From Pseudoxanthomonas sp. F37 (GTDB lineage Bacteria; Pseudomonadota; Gammaproteobacteria; Xanthomonadales; Xanthomonadaceae), in the NCBI RefSeq assembly GCF_022965755.1, contig NZ_CP095187.1, forward strand, positions 3,534,001 to 3,598,000: 64,000 nt of DNA, written 5' to 3'. The notes under the pieces are model-generated. The model saw only the letters and a list, made by a program, of their open reading frames with translations, had not been told where the DNA came from and searched no databases. A program made the position numbers and the translations under genes. Shown here in pieces: positions 28,534 to 37,575 of this stretch (its first letter is position 1; every line of letters starts with the position of its first letter).

Positions 28534-29529
28534 TCAGTGCCATGCACGGTGGTAGGGTCCCAGCGTGGTCTGCCGCCCTTCCGCGTGGGACGCCAGGGTG
28601 TCCTGCCATTGCGGACGGGCTTGCCATCCCTGCGATGCGCGCCGCTGCTGGTCGATCGCTTCGCGCCAGACGCGGGTGACCGATCCCACGTACGCGGCGC
28701 CACGCTGGCGGCCCTCGATCTTCAACGCCGCCACTCCCGCCTGCGCCAGGCGCGGCAGCAGCTCCAGGGTATTCAGGCTGGTGGGTTCCTCCAGCGCATG
28801 GAAGACCTCCCCGCCCACGTCGAAGCGGCCCTTGCACACCGTCGGGTAGCCCGCGGGCTCGGCGGGTGCGAACCGATCGATCAGCACGCCATTCAGGCGC
28901 ACGCTGCGCCCCGCCTCGCCTTCTTCCCAGCGCACGAACGAGGCAGGAGAACAGACCCCGTGGCGGTTGGGCGATGCGCCGGTGACGTAACTGGACAGCT
29001 GGCAGCGGCCCTCGACCATGATGCACAGGCTGCCGAAGGCGAACACCTCCAGCGGTACCGGCGACACCGTGCACAACCGCTCGACCTGCTGGATGGACAG
29101 CACGCGTGGCAACACCGCCCGCGAGATGCCGAACCGCTGGTGCGCATAGCGCAGCGCGGCGGCGGTGGTGGCCGATCCCTGCACCGACAGATGACGCGGC
29201 AGGTCCGGGTGGCGGGTGCTCGCGTAGTGCAGCACGGCCATTTCCGCGGCGATGATCGCGTCCATGCCCAGCCCGGCGGCTTGATCGACGGCGCGCTGCC
29301 AGTGGGACAGGCGCGCGCTGTCGGGATAGGTGTTCAGGGCGACGTAGACCTTGCGCCCGCGCGCATGCGCATAGGCGATGCCCTGGCGCAGCTCCTCCTC
29401 ATCGAAGTTCAGGCCGGGAAACGCGCGCGCATTGGTCTGGTCGCGGAAGCCGACATAGACCGCGTCGGCACCGGCATCGATCGCGGTGCGCAGGGCCGGC
29501 AGGTTGCCGGCGGGACAGACGAGTTGCAT
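28534..29529 (-). CDS. ubiU: UbiU, U32-family Fe-S protein for O2-independent ubiquinone biosynthesis
   Basis: The 331-residue protein is a peptidase-U32 family member that is not thought to act as a protease. It begins MQLVCPAGNLPALRTAIDAG. Cysteines fall at 169, 176, 193 and 232, exactly the positions of the four [4Fe-4S] ligands of E. coli UbiU. With UbiV it forms the anaerobic ring hydroxylase that uses prephenate as oxygen donor in E. coli. ATG 29529 shares one base with the ubiD stop, and ubiV follows after 4 bp. Confidence 0.93.
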   Translation of the reverse strand: MQLVCPAGNLPALRTAIDAGADAVYVGFRDQTNARAFPGLNFDEEELRQGIAYAHARGRKVYVALNTYPDSARLSHWQRAVDQAAGLGMDAIIAAEMAVLHYASTRHPDLPRHLSVQGSATTAAALRYAHQRFGISRAVLPRVLSIQQVERLCTVSPVPLEVFAFGSLCIMVEGRCQLSSYVTGASPNRHGVCSPASFVRWEEGEAGRSVRLNGVLIDRFAPAEPAGYPTVCKGRFDVGGEVFHALEEPTSLNTLELLPRLAQAGVAALKIEGRQRGAAYVGSVTRVWREAIDQQRRASQGWQARPQWQDTLASHAEGRQTTLGPYHRAWH

Positions 29530-31061
29530 CAGTGCCTCCTGGATGTGTCGGGGGCTCGCGCCCATGCCGGTGCGGCGTGGGCGTCCATGCCGGACCGGGC
29601 AAGGCGGATCTGCTCCCACAGCGCGTCCACGCGCTTCTCCACGCCGGGATCGGACACGATGGGGCGCCCCCATTCGCGATCGCTTTCGCCCTTCCATTTC
29701 CGGGTCGCGTCCAGGCCCAGCTTGGATCCCAGTCCGGCCACCGGCGAGGCGAAGTCGAGATAGTCGATGGGCGTGTTCTCCACCAGCAGGCTGTCGCGCG
29801 CCGGGTCGACGCGGGTGGAGATGGCCCAGACCACCTGGGCCCAGTCGCGCACGTCGATGTCCTCGTCGGTGACGACGACGAACTTGGTGTAGGTGAACTG
29901 CCTCAGGTACGACCACACGCCCATCATCACGCGCCGCGCATGGCCCGCGTACTGCTTGCGGATGCTGACCACCGCCACGCGGTAGGAACACGCCTCCGGC
30001 GGCAGGTGGAAGTCGACGATCTCGGGGAACACCTTGCGCAGGATCGGGACGAAGACCTCGTTGAGGGCCATCGACAGCACGGACGGCTCGTCCAATGGCG
30101 CACGTCCCATGTAGCTGCCGTGGTAGATGGCGTCCGAGCGCATGCGCATGCGCTCGATCGTCATCACCGGGAAGCGGCCCTGCGCGTTGTAGTAGCCGGT
30201 GTGGTCGCCGAACGGCCCCTCCAGCGCGGTGTCGTCCGGATGGATGAAGCCCTCCAGCAGCACCTCGGCGCCCGCGGGGGCGTCCAGTCCGGTCAGTTCG
30301 CTGTGCCAGACGCGCGTGCGCGATGCGCGCAACAGGCCGGCGAACTCGTATTCGGACAGCGTGTCGGGCACGGGCGCCACCGCTGCGAGCAGGGTGGCCG
30401 GGTCCGCGCCTATCGCCACCAGCACCGGGAACGGACGTTCCGGTTGCGCGGCCTGCCAATCCGCATGGTCCAGCGCACCGCCGCGGTGCGGCAGCCATCG
30501 CATGATCACGCGATCGCGGTCTATCACCTGCTGGCGGTAGATGGCCACGTTCTGCCTCGCCTGGCGGGTGCCACGGGTGATCACCAGGCCGAAGGTGATC
30601 AGCGGCGCCGCGTCGCCGGGCCAGCACCGCTGGATCGGCAGGCGGCCAAGATCGATGTCGCCGCCTTCCAGCACATGCTCGTTGAACGCTGCGTCGGTCA
30701 CCGCCCTTGGCGCGACATGCGCCAGCTGCGCCAGTTCCGGCCACTGCGCCAGCGCATCGCGAAGGCTGCCGGGCCAGCGCGGCTCCTTGATCGACGCCAG
30801 CAATCCACCCAGTTCGCGCAGCGAAGCGATGGGCCGGCCGGCCATCGCCATTTCGATCCTGCGCCGGTGTCCGAACAGATTGCCCAGCAACGGATGCGCC
30901 GAGCCCGTGTTGCGCATCAGCAGGGCAGGGCCCTGCTCGCGCAGCGCCCGCTGGCACAGCGCAGTGCTCTCCAGTTCGACGCTCACCGGTGCGTCGACAT
31001 GCTGCAGCTCTCCTCTGTCACCCAGATGTTGCAGGAAGTGGCGCAGATCGTGGAAAGCCAT
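29529..31061 (-). CDS. ubiD: 3-octaprenyl-4-hydroxybenzoate carboxy-lyase (UbiD family)
   Basis: The roughly 510-residue protein matches UbiD, the prenylated-FMN decarboxylase of ubiquinone synthesis. Visible family segments are MAFHDLRHFLQHLGDRGEL at the N-terminus, GDIDLGRLPIQRCWPGDAAP, TRGTRQARQNVAIYRQQVI, EGPFGDHTGYY, and KFVVVTDEDIDVRDW near the C-terminus. No UbiX partner is encoded nearby. ATG 31061 was chosen because it starts the conserved MxFxDLRxFL block; the longer frame to 31091 would run into the promoter. The FNR-type box at 31118 is followed by CAGAAT at 32 bp. The gene leads the ubiD-ubiU-ubiV operon, so quinone ring decarboxylation and O2-free hydroxylation are induced together. 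Confidence 0.93.
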   Translation of the reverse strand: MAFHDLRHFLQHLGDRGELQHVDAPVSVELESTALCQRALREQGPALLMRNTGSAHPLLGNLFGHRRRIEMAMAGRPIASLRELGGLLASIKEPRWPGSLRDALAQWPELAQLAHVAPRAVTDAAFNEHVLEGGDIDLGRLPIQRCWPGDAAPLITFGLVITRGTRQARQNVAIYRQQVIDRDRVIMRWLPHRGGALDHADWQAAQPERPFPVLVAIGADPATLLAAVAPVPDTLSEYEFAGLLRASRTRVWHSELTGLDAPAGAEVLLEGFIHPDDTALEGPFGDHTGYYNAQGRFPVMTIERMRMRSDAIYHGSYMGRAPLDEPSVLSMALNEVFVPILRKVFPEIVDFHLPPEACSYRVAVVSIRKQYAGHARRVMMGVWSYLRQFTYTKFVVVTDEDIDVRDWAQVVWAISTRVDPARDSLLVENTPIDYLDFASPVAGLGSKLGLDATRKWKGESDREWGRPIVSDPGVEKRVDALWEQIRLARSGMDAHAAPAWARAPDTSRRH

Positions 31062-31117
31062 GGCATCCGTTCGTGGTCGGCAGCGTCGCATTCTGGCGAC
31101 GCCGCTGCGCCTGCCGC

Positions 31118-31131
31118 TTGACCTGGATCAA
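31118..31131 (-). promoter_or_regulatory. FNR-type box upstream of ubiD-ubiU-ubiV
   Basis: TTGACCTGGATCAA as read on the plus strand; on the minus strand CAGAAT (31095-31090) is centred 32 bp downstream, and the ubiD ATG is at 31061. Confidence 0.76.
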
Positions 31132-31155
31132 GCCCGCGTCATTCGCCGCCGGGAC

Positions 31156-32388
31156 TCAGCGCGTGTACTGCACCTGCAGCCAGAACTTGCGGGTATCCGT
31201 CGTGCCCGATCCGCGAGCGCTTTCATAAGCGGCGTATTTCAGCGTCGCCACCCACCCCGTTGCCGCAGGAATCGCCCGGCTGTACGCGGCGTCCCATTCG
31301 CTGCCGAAGCGTCGGCCGTCGCGGTCGCTGCGGAAATCGTGATAGGCCACCTGCAGCTTCCCGCCCGCGACCGGCCGGTTCGCCGTGACGTAGGCGTCGC
31401 GCAGGCCGTCCGCCGGGGTGGTGAGGAACACGTCGGCCCATCCCTGGAAGGCATGCTTGGTGGCCAGCGGCGTCTGGAATGCCCGGTTGCCCACGCCCGG
31501 TCCGCGCCCCGCACCCAGCACTTCCTGTCCCAGCGTCCACTGCGTGCCGGCCCATGGGTGGCCGGCTTCGATCAGCCGGTAACGGCTGTCCAGATGCCAG
31601 GGATTGCCAGCGAGCGAGGATTGCCATGCGTGTTCGAGCGTGTACGCGGTGCTGCCCAGCACGCCCTGCATCCGCACGCCGCTCGTCCTGCTGGACAGCG
31701 TTCCCAGCGGCGCCGTGGCGTTCACCGCGATGTTGTCCAGGCCAAGCCGGTAGTGGTAGGCCGCCACGGTCAAGGAGGGCCCGAAGACATGCCGGGTATT
31801 GACCAGATGGCTGTGGCCTTCGATGTCGGCCGGCGCTGTCCTGCCCGGCGTGGCGGGGCCATCGGGACCGAAGACGGTATCGATGTTGTCGATGTAGGCG
31901 TAGGTGAGCGTGGAGGCCGGCGTCGGCTTGAACTCGATCACACCGCCATCGTAGGTCTGTTCGTTCTGCCGCCAGCCCACGCCGCCCACGAAGCGCTGGT
32001 TGTCCAGGTTGATGCGCTGGCGGCCTGCCGTGACGCTTCCCTTGGCAAAGCGGCTCCTTGCCAGCAACTGGTTGACCGACGTGCCCTGCGGGTCGGCGAC
32101 GGTGGCGTAGGCGCCCTGGCGATTACGCGTGTCGTTGTAGTGGTCCGCCCCCAGCGGACGCACGTCGTCGACCTCCAGGAGCCCGCTCAGGCCATGCCAT
32201 GTCGCGGTCATGTAGCCGAGCCGCGTGCGCAGCGTGTGGGCGCTCGCGTTCTGCAAGGGGCCATCCTGCTCGACATGCTCGAAGCGATAGCGGGCGTCCA
32301 GGGTGAGGCGCCCTTCGCTCCCTTCCGCAGGGGTGGCGACGGCGGCCGCGGTGGCGGCCGAAAGCGCGACCAGCAACGCCGCGCGCAT
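31156..32388 (-). CDS. Outer-membrane beta-barrel porin, alginate-export family-like
   Basis: The roughly 410-residue protein has a signal peptide (MRAALLVALSAATAAAVATP) followed by alternating beta strands with aromatic girdles (LTLDARYRFEHV, VTAGRQRINLDNQRFVGGVGWRQNEQ, LTYAYIDNIDTVFG, KFWLQVQYTR). The segment LDNQRFVGGVGWRQNEQTYD is characteristic of the alginate_exp porin-like family in Xanthomonadaceae and Pseudomonas. The last residue is not aromatic. The frame is open upstream to 32541; the start at 32388 gives the cleanest leader. An FNR-type box (32661) with TAGTCT at 32 bp lies well upstream, leaving a 5' untranslated region of about 235 bases or a longer protein. Confidence 0.78.
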   Translation of the reverse strand: MRAALLVALSAATAAAVATPAEGSEGRLTLDARYRFEHVEQDGPLQNASAHTLRTRLGYMTATWHGLSGLLEVDDVRPLGADHYNDTRNRQGAYATVADPQGTSVNQLLARSRFAKGSVTAGRQRINLDNQRFVGGVGWRQNEQTYDGGVIEFKPTPASTLTYAYIDNIDTVFGPDGPATPGRTAPADIEGHSHLVNTRHVFGPSLTVAAYHYRLGLDNIAVNATAPLGTLSSRTSGVRMQGVLGSTAYTLEHAWQSSLAGNPWHLDSRYRLIEAGHPWAGTQWTLGQEVLGAGRGPGVGNRAFQTPLATKHAFQGWADVFLTTPADGLRDAYVTANRPVAGGKLQVAYHDFRSDRDGRRFGSEWDAAYSRAIPAATGWVATLKYAAYESARGSGTTDTRKFWLQVQYTR

Positions 32389-32660
32389 GACAAGCGGAGG
32401 CAGCGCGGGGCCTCCCTGTCCGCAACCTTCACGAAGCGGGAACGAGGAGCCCTCCGGCACGTGGACGCGCCGGACCGGAAGGGAAGAACGTTGCCTCTCG
32501 ATATGCATGGTAGGGAGTGCTCGTGGTGAGTGCGGGAACAACGTCCGGGACCGTCGGGCGACGCGCGCCGGCGTCTTGCCGCCGACGGGTGTCGCGATGA
32601 TTCATCGCAGCGCGTGGCCCTGGCCGCGCGGAAGACTAGTCATGCACGGCGGTGATGGTC

Positions 32661-32674
32661 TTGACCTGTGTCAA
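32661..32674 (-). promoter_or_regulatory. FNR-type box for the porin gene
   Basis: TTGACCTGTGTCAA; on the minus strand TAGTCT (32638-32633) is centred 32 bp downstream. Confidence 0.7.
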
Positions 32675-32756
32675 CCGCATCGAAGGGCGCTGCTCCACCT
32701 GCGGCATGTCGTCGCGGGTCCGGCGGTAACGGTCGGACCCGCGTGTTGACCGCCGG

Positions 32757-32770
32757 TTGATCCAGATCAG
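32757..32770 (+). promoter_or_regulatory. FNR-type box for the PLP decarboxylase gene
   Basis: TTGATCCAGATCAG differs from the consensus only in the last base. TAGGCT (32793-32798) is centred 32 bp downstream, so the transcript would begin near the ATG at 32805 and have almost no leader. Confidence 0.68.
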
Positions 32771-32804
32771 AGAGGGCACGGCCAAAGCCGCCTAGGCTGC
32801 GGCC

Positions 32805-34772
32805 ATGACACAGACTCCCCAAGCCTGGCCCGCGGCCCCTGTCCATGCGCAAGCGCAGGCGGACCGCCACATGCTGGCCGCCTGCTTCCTCGGGCCCTAC
32901 GGCGAGAACGACACCCTGCTCGAGAAGCTGGTGGTGGAATTCCTGCGCGACCATGTGCACTGGCGGCGCAACTTCCATCCTGAAGACCCGCCGGCGATCC
33001 CCACCTCGGCGACGCTGCAGCCGCAGTACCAGGCCTTCGAGGCCAGGATGCGGCGCGAACTGCACCAACTGTCGGCCGCGCTCAAGCAATCGGTGCCCTT
33101 CCACAGCCCCCGCTACATCGGGCACATGGCCTCCGACCTCCTGCTGCCGGGCCTGGCGGCGCAGATCCTCGCCCTGCCCTACAACCCCAACAACGTCAGC
33201 GAGGACGCAGCGCCGATCACCGTGCAGCTGGAGGTCCAGGTGGGACTGCAGCTGGCCCGCATGCTGGGCTTTGTCGCGGATCCCTCACGGCCGGATTGTG
33301 CGTTCGGACACCTGACCTCGGGCGGCACCTTGGCGAACTATCAGGCCTTGCGCCTGGCGCTGGCACTGAAGGCGTTCCCCGTGGCGCTGCGTGCCGCAGG
33401 CGTGCCCGGCCTGGCACTGCCCGACGACGACTGGCAGGCCTTCAACCTGGGGCCTGCGGACGCGATCGCGCTGCTCGAGGCGTGGCGGCACTGGCTTTCC
33501 TGCCAGGACCACGATGAGCGGCAGCGCTGGCGCGCCGCGGTCGACGCGCAGCGCATCGAGCATCTGGGATTGACGAAGTTCTTCTCACGGCATCGCGACC
33601 TGCGCACGCCCTGCGTGCTGGCGCCGATCACCGCGCACTATTCGTGGAGCAAGGGGCTGAAGCTGCTGGGCCTGGGCCGCGACCAGCTCCGGCTGCTGCC
33701 GGTAGCGGGCATGCGCCTGGACCCGGCCGCGCTGCAACAGGAGCTCGAACGCTGCGAGTACGAACGGCAGCCGGTGCTGATGGCCGTTGCGGTACTGGGG
33801 AGCACCGAGTACGGCACGATCGATCCCGTCGACGAGGTGGTGGTGGCGCGCGAGCGCTCGCGCAGGCATGGGCTGGGCTTCAGTGTGCATGTGGACGCGG
33901 CGTGGGGAGGCTACCTGGCCACGCTGTTCCGCGAACCGGACGGCGCGCTCCGCGCCTTCGAGGACATCCGCCGGGAATACCGGGACTTTCCGCGTCCGGA
34001 AGTGCATGCCGCGTTCTCCGCGTTGTCCCAGGTCGACTCGGTCACCGTGGACCCGCACAAGCTGGGCTATCTGCCCTATGGCACCGGCGCCTTCGTCTGC
34101 CGCGACCACCGTGCGGTGGAACTGCTGTCCGAGCATGCGGACTACGTTTTCCGCGAAGGTGCCGCCGACGACTACATGAGCCGATACCGGCAACTCGGCC
34201 AGTACATCCCCGAGGGATCGAAATCGGGAGCTGCGGCCGCCGCCGTCTACGTCACCCATCGCGTCCTGCCCCTGGACCACGTCCACTTCGGCATCATGCC
34301 CCGGCAGACCGTGTTGGCCGCGGAGGCGTTCCTGGCCCGGGCGGAGCGCTTCACCCGGGAGATGGCCCCCCGCCTTGCCGCCGGCGTACCGTTTCCGCCC
34401 GACAGCAATCTGGTCTGCCTGGCGCTGAATCCGGCCGGCAACCGGGACATCCGCCAGGCCAACGCCTTCGTCCGCCAGCTCCACGACCGGCTGCGCTGCG
34501 ACCCCTCGCAGCCACTGCAGGTCAAGCAGTTCTTCGCTTCCATCACCACCCTGCAGCGCGCCATGGTGGGGGAGCCGGAGATGCATCGGATCCTGGGGCA
34601 ACTGGGCATCGATCCGGCCTCCATGCACGGTGGCAGCGATGCCGACCGGCTGGTGATACTGCGGCACACCCTGATGAATCCCTACCTGATCGATCAGGAG
34701 AACGGGATCAGCTACATCGATCTGTACTTCGACTACCTGAGCTCGCACCTGGGGAACGCATTGGACCGGTAG
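32805..34772 (+). CDS. Pyridoxal-phosphate-dependent group II decarboxylase (tyrosine/aromatic amino acid-like)
   Basis: The 655-residue enzyme has the group II PLP decarboxylase fold. FHSPRYIGHMASDLLLPGLAA and NVSEDAAPITVQLE form the substrate entrance, FGHLTSGGTLANYQALRLAL binds cofactor phosphate, HVDAAWGGY carries the PLP Asp, and VTVDPHKLGYLPYGTGAF contains the Schiff-base Lys419. The length and the C-terminal extension resemble bacterial tyrosine decarboxylases and not GadB (about 466). Decarboxylation would consume a proton and release an amine, a useful acid-resistance or energy reaction when respiration is limited. No antiporter lies beside it. Substrate identity is inferred from length only. 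The FNR-type box overlaps its promoter. Confidence 0.82.
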   Translation: MTQTPQAWPAAPVHAQAQADRHMLAACFLGPYGENDTLLEKLVVEFLRDHVHWRRNFHPEDPPAIPTSATLQPQYQAFEARMRRELHQLSAALKQSVPFHSPRYIGHMASDLLLPGLAAQILALPYNPNNVSEDAAPITVQLEVQVGLQLARMLGFVADPSRPDCAFGHLTSGGTLANYQALRLALALKAFPVALRAAGVPGLALPDDDWQAFNLGPADAIALLEAWRHWLSCQDHDERQRWRAAVDAQRIEHLGLTKFFSRHRDLRTPCVLAPITAHYSWSKGLKLLGLGRDQLRLLPVAGMRLDPAALQQELERCEYERQPVLMAVAVLGSTEYGTIDPVDEVVVARERSRRHGLGFSVHVDAAWGGYLATLFREPDGALRAFEDIRREYRDFPRPEVHAAFSALSQVDSVTVDPHKLGYLPYGTGAFVCRDHRAVELLSEHADYVFREGAADDYMSRYRQLGQYIPEGSKSGAAAAAVYVTHRVLPLDHVHFGIMPRQTVLAAEAFLARAERFTREMAPRLAAGVPFPPDSNLVCLALNPAGNRDIRQANAFVRQLHDRLRCDPSQPLQVKQFFASITTLQRAMVGEPEMHRILGQLGIDPASMHGGSDADRLVILRHTLMNPYLIDQENGISYIDLYFDYLSSHLGNALDR

Positions 34773-34821
34773 GGCGGCAGTACGTGCCCGATCCGGCCGC
34801 CGTCGGCCGGCGGGATGCGCG

Positions 34822-36345
34822 TCACGCCACCGGCGCCCGGCAGTGGCGGTCTATGAAATCCTGATGCCGGGGCATGGCCGCCACGCTGTCCGCGATCGAT
34901 CGCTGCACGCGCGCGACATGTTCGACCAGGGCCTGTTCGGGCATGTCGTCGACGATGGGATGGTAGCCGGCCGGGACGATGCCCTGCCCCAGCATCACCT
35001 GCACCCAGCTCGGCAGTGCGAAGAACTCGTCGCCGGTGCGGAAATACCGCCCCCCGTTGCGGAACATGTCGATCTTCCGCTGCAGGGTGTCGGGGATCGA
35101 CATGGTCCGGCAGTAGTCCCAGAACGCGCTGTCGTTCCGCCGGGTGGCGCAGTAGTGCAGGATCAGGAAGTCGCGCGTGCTTTCGTATTCGAACGCGGAT
35201 TCCTCGTTGAACTGCCGCTCGAGCAAGGGGTCGAAACCACGGTCGGGGAACAGGCCCAGCAGCCGCTGGATGCCGGATTGGACCAGGTAGATGCTGGTCG
35301 ATTCCAGCGGCTCCATGAAACCGCTGGCCAGGCCCAGGGCGACGACGTTCCTGTTCCACAGCTTCCTGCGCATGCCGGTGGTGAAGCGCAGCGGGCGCGG
35401 ATCGGCGAGCGCACGTCCGTCGAGGTTGGCCAGCAGCGTGGCGGCGGCTTCGTCATCGCTGATGTGCTCGCTGGAGTACACGTAGCCGTTGCCGATCCGG
35501 CTCTGCAGGGGAATGCGCCATTGCCATCCCGCTGCGCGGGCGGTGGAGCGGGTGTACGGTGTCGGCGGGCCGGCCGTGGCGCACGGCACCGCCATGGCCC
35601 GGTTGCAGGGCAACCAGTGCGTCCAGTCGATGTAACCGGTCTGCAGCGTCTGTTCGATCAACAGGCCACGGAAACCGGAGCAGTCGATGAACAGGTCGCC
35701 GGCGACCTGTTCCCCGCTCTCCAGCACCACGGCTTCGATGAAGCCGTCTTCGCCGCGCTGCAGGGCATGGGTGATCTTGCCTTCGATGCGCTGCACGCCC
35801 CGCCGCTCGGCCAGCTCGCGCAGGTAGCCCGCGTACAGCCCCGCGTCGAAGTGATAGGCATAGGCGATGTCCGCCAGCGGCGAATCCGGCGGGACATTGC
35901 CCGGGCTGGACATGAACTTCCCCAGCGGCGCGGCCAGGGTGGGCAGCGAGTACTCGCCGATGGGCCGTGCGCGGCCGGCGTGGAAGAGCTTGAGCCAGAA
36001 CTGGTGGAAAGGCAGCGGCCCGATGCCCTGGCCGATCCTGCCGAAGCCGTGGACGTAGGAATCGCCGATCTGGCCCCAGTCGTTGAACTGGATGCCGAGC
36101 TTGAAGGTGCCCTGGGTGCGGGCGACGAAATCGAACTCGTCGATGCCCAGCAGGCCGGCGTTGAACTGCTTCATGTAGGGGACGCTGGCCTCGCCCACGC
36201 CGACGATCCCGATCTCCTCGGATTCGACCAGGCGGATCGATGCCTGCCTGCCCAGGTAGGTGGCCAGCGCGGTCGCCGCCATCCAGCCCGCGCTGCCGCC
36301 GCCCACGACGACGATGGATCCGATGGGGTTGCCGGTAGCAGTCAT
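34822..36345 (-). CDS. Tryptophan halogenase-family flavoprotein
   Basis: The 507-residue protein matches the flavin-dependent tryptophan halogenase family: dinucleotide motif VVGGGSAGWMAA (about 14-24), active-site Lys82 in GTFKLGIQFNDW (Lys79 in PrnA), the FAD-separating GWQWRIPLQ motif near 273, and GFMEPLESTS near 345 with the catalytic Glu region. Members sited beside TonB receptors and sugar genes are frequent in Xanthomonadales and Caulobacterales, but their substrates are unknown; halogenation of free tryptophan should not be assumed. It is the last gene of the lacI-pfkB-halogenase run (72 bp after pfkB). The partner flavin reductase is not encoded nearby. Confidence 0.85.
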   Translation of the reverse strand: MTATGNPIGSIVVVGGGSAGWMAATALATYLGRQASIRLVESEEIGIVGVGEASVPYMKQFNAGLLGIDEFDFVARTQGTFKLGIQFNDWGQIGDSYVHGFGRIGQGIGPLPFHQFWLKLFHAGRARPIGEYSLPTLAAPLGKFMSSPGNVPPDSPLADIAYAYHFDAGLYAGYLRELAERRGVQRIEGKITHALQRGEDGFIEAVVLESGEQVAGDLFIDCSGFRGLLIEQTLQTGYIDWTHWLPCNRAMAVPCATAGPPTPYTRSTARAAGWQWRIPLQSRIGNGYVYSSEHISDDEAAATLLANLDGRALADPRPLRFTTGMRRKLWNRNVVALGLASGFMEPLESTSIYLVQSGIQRLLGLFPDRGFDPLLERQFNEESAFEYESTRDFLILHYCATRRNDSAFWDYCRTMSIPDTLQRKIDMFRNGGRYFRTGDEFFALPSWVQVMLGQGIVPAGYHPIVDDMPEQALVEHVARVQRSIADSVAAMPRHQDFIDRHCRAPVA

Positions 36346-36417
36346 GGTCGATCCTGTTCTTCGTGGCCGGGGTTGGCCCTGCGTCGTGACGACGTTGTCC
36401 CGCCAGGCGCGGGGCGG

Positions 36418-37401
36418 TCACGACAACAGCTGGTTGACCTCTTGCACGGTCGGCATGGCGGCGAACGCGCCCTTGCGCGTGACCGCCAATGCACCGACGG
36501 CGGCAGCGAAGCGCAGGGCAGCGGCGACATCGTCCTGGCGGGAAACGAAAGCGGCGATGCCTTCGCCAAGCCTGTCGTGCTGCGTCAGATGGAAGAGCAG
36601 CCCGCCGACGAACGCATCGCCGGCCGCGGTGGTATCCAGCGGGGTGACCCGGAACGTCTCCACCGTCCCGCTGGCCGCACGCGTATGCCAGGCGATGGGC
36701 CCGGCGCCGTCCGTCACGACCAGGAGTTGCGCCCGATGCTGCCAGAGGCGCTGCAGGACCGCTGCCTCGGTTCCCAGTGGTCGCGCCAGGTACTCCAGTT
36801 CCTCCCGCGACAGCTTCACCAGATCGGCCTCGGCCAGCGCCTGCCACAGCCGCGGCGTGGGGTCTTCGCCTTGCGGCCACAGGGCCGGGCGCAGGTTCAT
36901 GTCGATGCTGACCGTGGCGCCGCCGGCGCGCGCGCGCCGCATGCCTTCGTAGGTGGCATCGGCGATGTCGGCACCGGTCAGGCTGTTCGAACAGACATGG
37001 AACACGCCCGTACCCTCGAAGCACGCCGGCTTGAAATGCGCGGCCCGGAACAGCAGGTCGGCGGCCGGCGGGCGGTAGAAGCTGAAACTGCGCTCGCCGT
37101 GTTCGTCCAGCGCCACGAACGCCAGCGCCGTCTTCGCCTCGCCGGTCCGCACGATGCAGTCCGTGGAGACGCCCACCGACGCCAGGCTGTCGAACAGGAA
37201 GTCGCCGAACATGTCCTCGCCCAGCATGCCGGCGAAGTGCACCTGGGCACCCAACCGGGCCGCCGCCACCGCCACGTTCGCCGGCGCACCGCCTGCGTAC
37301 TGCAGGAAATTGCGCGGCGCTTCGGGCGATGCGGGGGGCTGGGCCAGCATGTCGATCAGGGCCTCGCCGAAGCAGACGATCTTGCGCGCCGGAGCACTCA
37401 T
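36418..37401 (-). CDS. PfkB-family sugar kinase, probable fructokinase
   Basis: The 327-residue kinase has the two PfkB signatures: GGAPANVAVAAARLGA near residue 37 and DTTAAGDAFVGGLLFHL near 255 with the catalytic Asp in GD. IVCFGEALIDML at the start and the fructokinase-like GEAKTALAFVALDEHGERSFSFYR segment favour fructose as substrate. The start at ATG 37401 begins just before the fold; the GTG at 37428 is an alternative. In this locus it could phosphorylate fructose made from mannose by the AGE-family isomerase. It lies downstream of lacI on the same strand. Confidence 0.86.
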   Translation of the reverse strand: MSAPARKIVCFGEALIDMLAQPPASPEAPRNFLQYAGGAPANVAVAAARLGAQVHFAGMLGEDMFGDFLFDSLASVGVSTDCIVRTGEAKTALAFVALDEHGERSFSFYRPPAADLLFRAAHFKPACFEGTGVFHVCSNSLTGADIADATYEGMRRARAGGATVSIDMNLRPALWPQGEDPTPRLWQALAEADLVKLSREELEYLARPLGTEAAVLQRLWQHRAQLLVVTDGAGPIAWHTRAASGTVETFRVTPLDTTAAGDAFVGGLLFHLTQHDRLGEGIAAFVSRQDDVAAALRFAAAVGALAVTRKGAFAAMPTVQEVNQLLS

Positions 37402-37575
37402 GCGGACGCACCGCGCAGCAAAGCGCACGGCGCCGGCACGGGACCGGCGTGGCGGAGAAGGAGGGTGAATGGAGCGATGGGTTTCATGGCGAAGGAAGCA
37501 TCAGAGGAGAGACGGGGTGCGGCCGTCGTCGCGCGGTAACGCAACAGGCCGATGCGACGAGGGGCGGCGACATGT

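Larger units (their letters stand above)
32389..32804. other. Intergenic region with two divergent FNR-type promoters
   Basis: Between the porin and the decarboxylase lie two FNR-type boxes (32661 and 32757) and their -10-like hexamers. The part next to the porin may be 5' untranslated region or an N-terminal extension of the porin. I see no separate gene. Confidence 0.6.

Noticed and set aside
28534-30957. Long minus-strand frame running from ubiU through ubiD
   Set aside because: Only the last 331 codons match UbiU; the upstream part is an out-of-frame shadow of ubiD.
32745-32760. TTGACC...GGTTGA sequence as an additional FNR-type box
   Set aside because: The spacing and the right arm do not match, and it overlaps the better box at 32757.
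36343-36356. GGTCGATCC near the halogenase start as a LacI operator
   Set aside because: The left half is broken and one base of spacing is missing compared with the clear operators.
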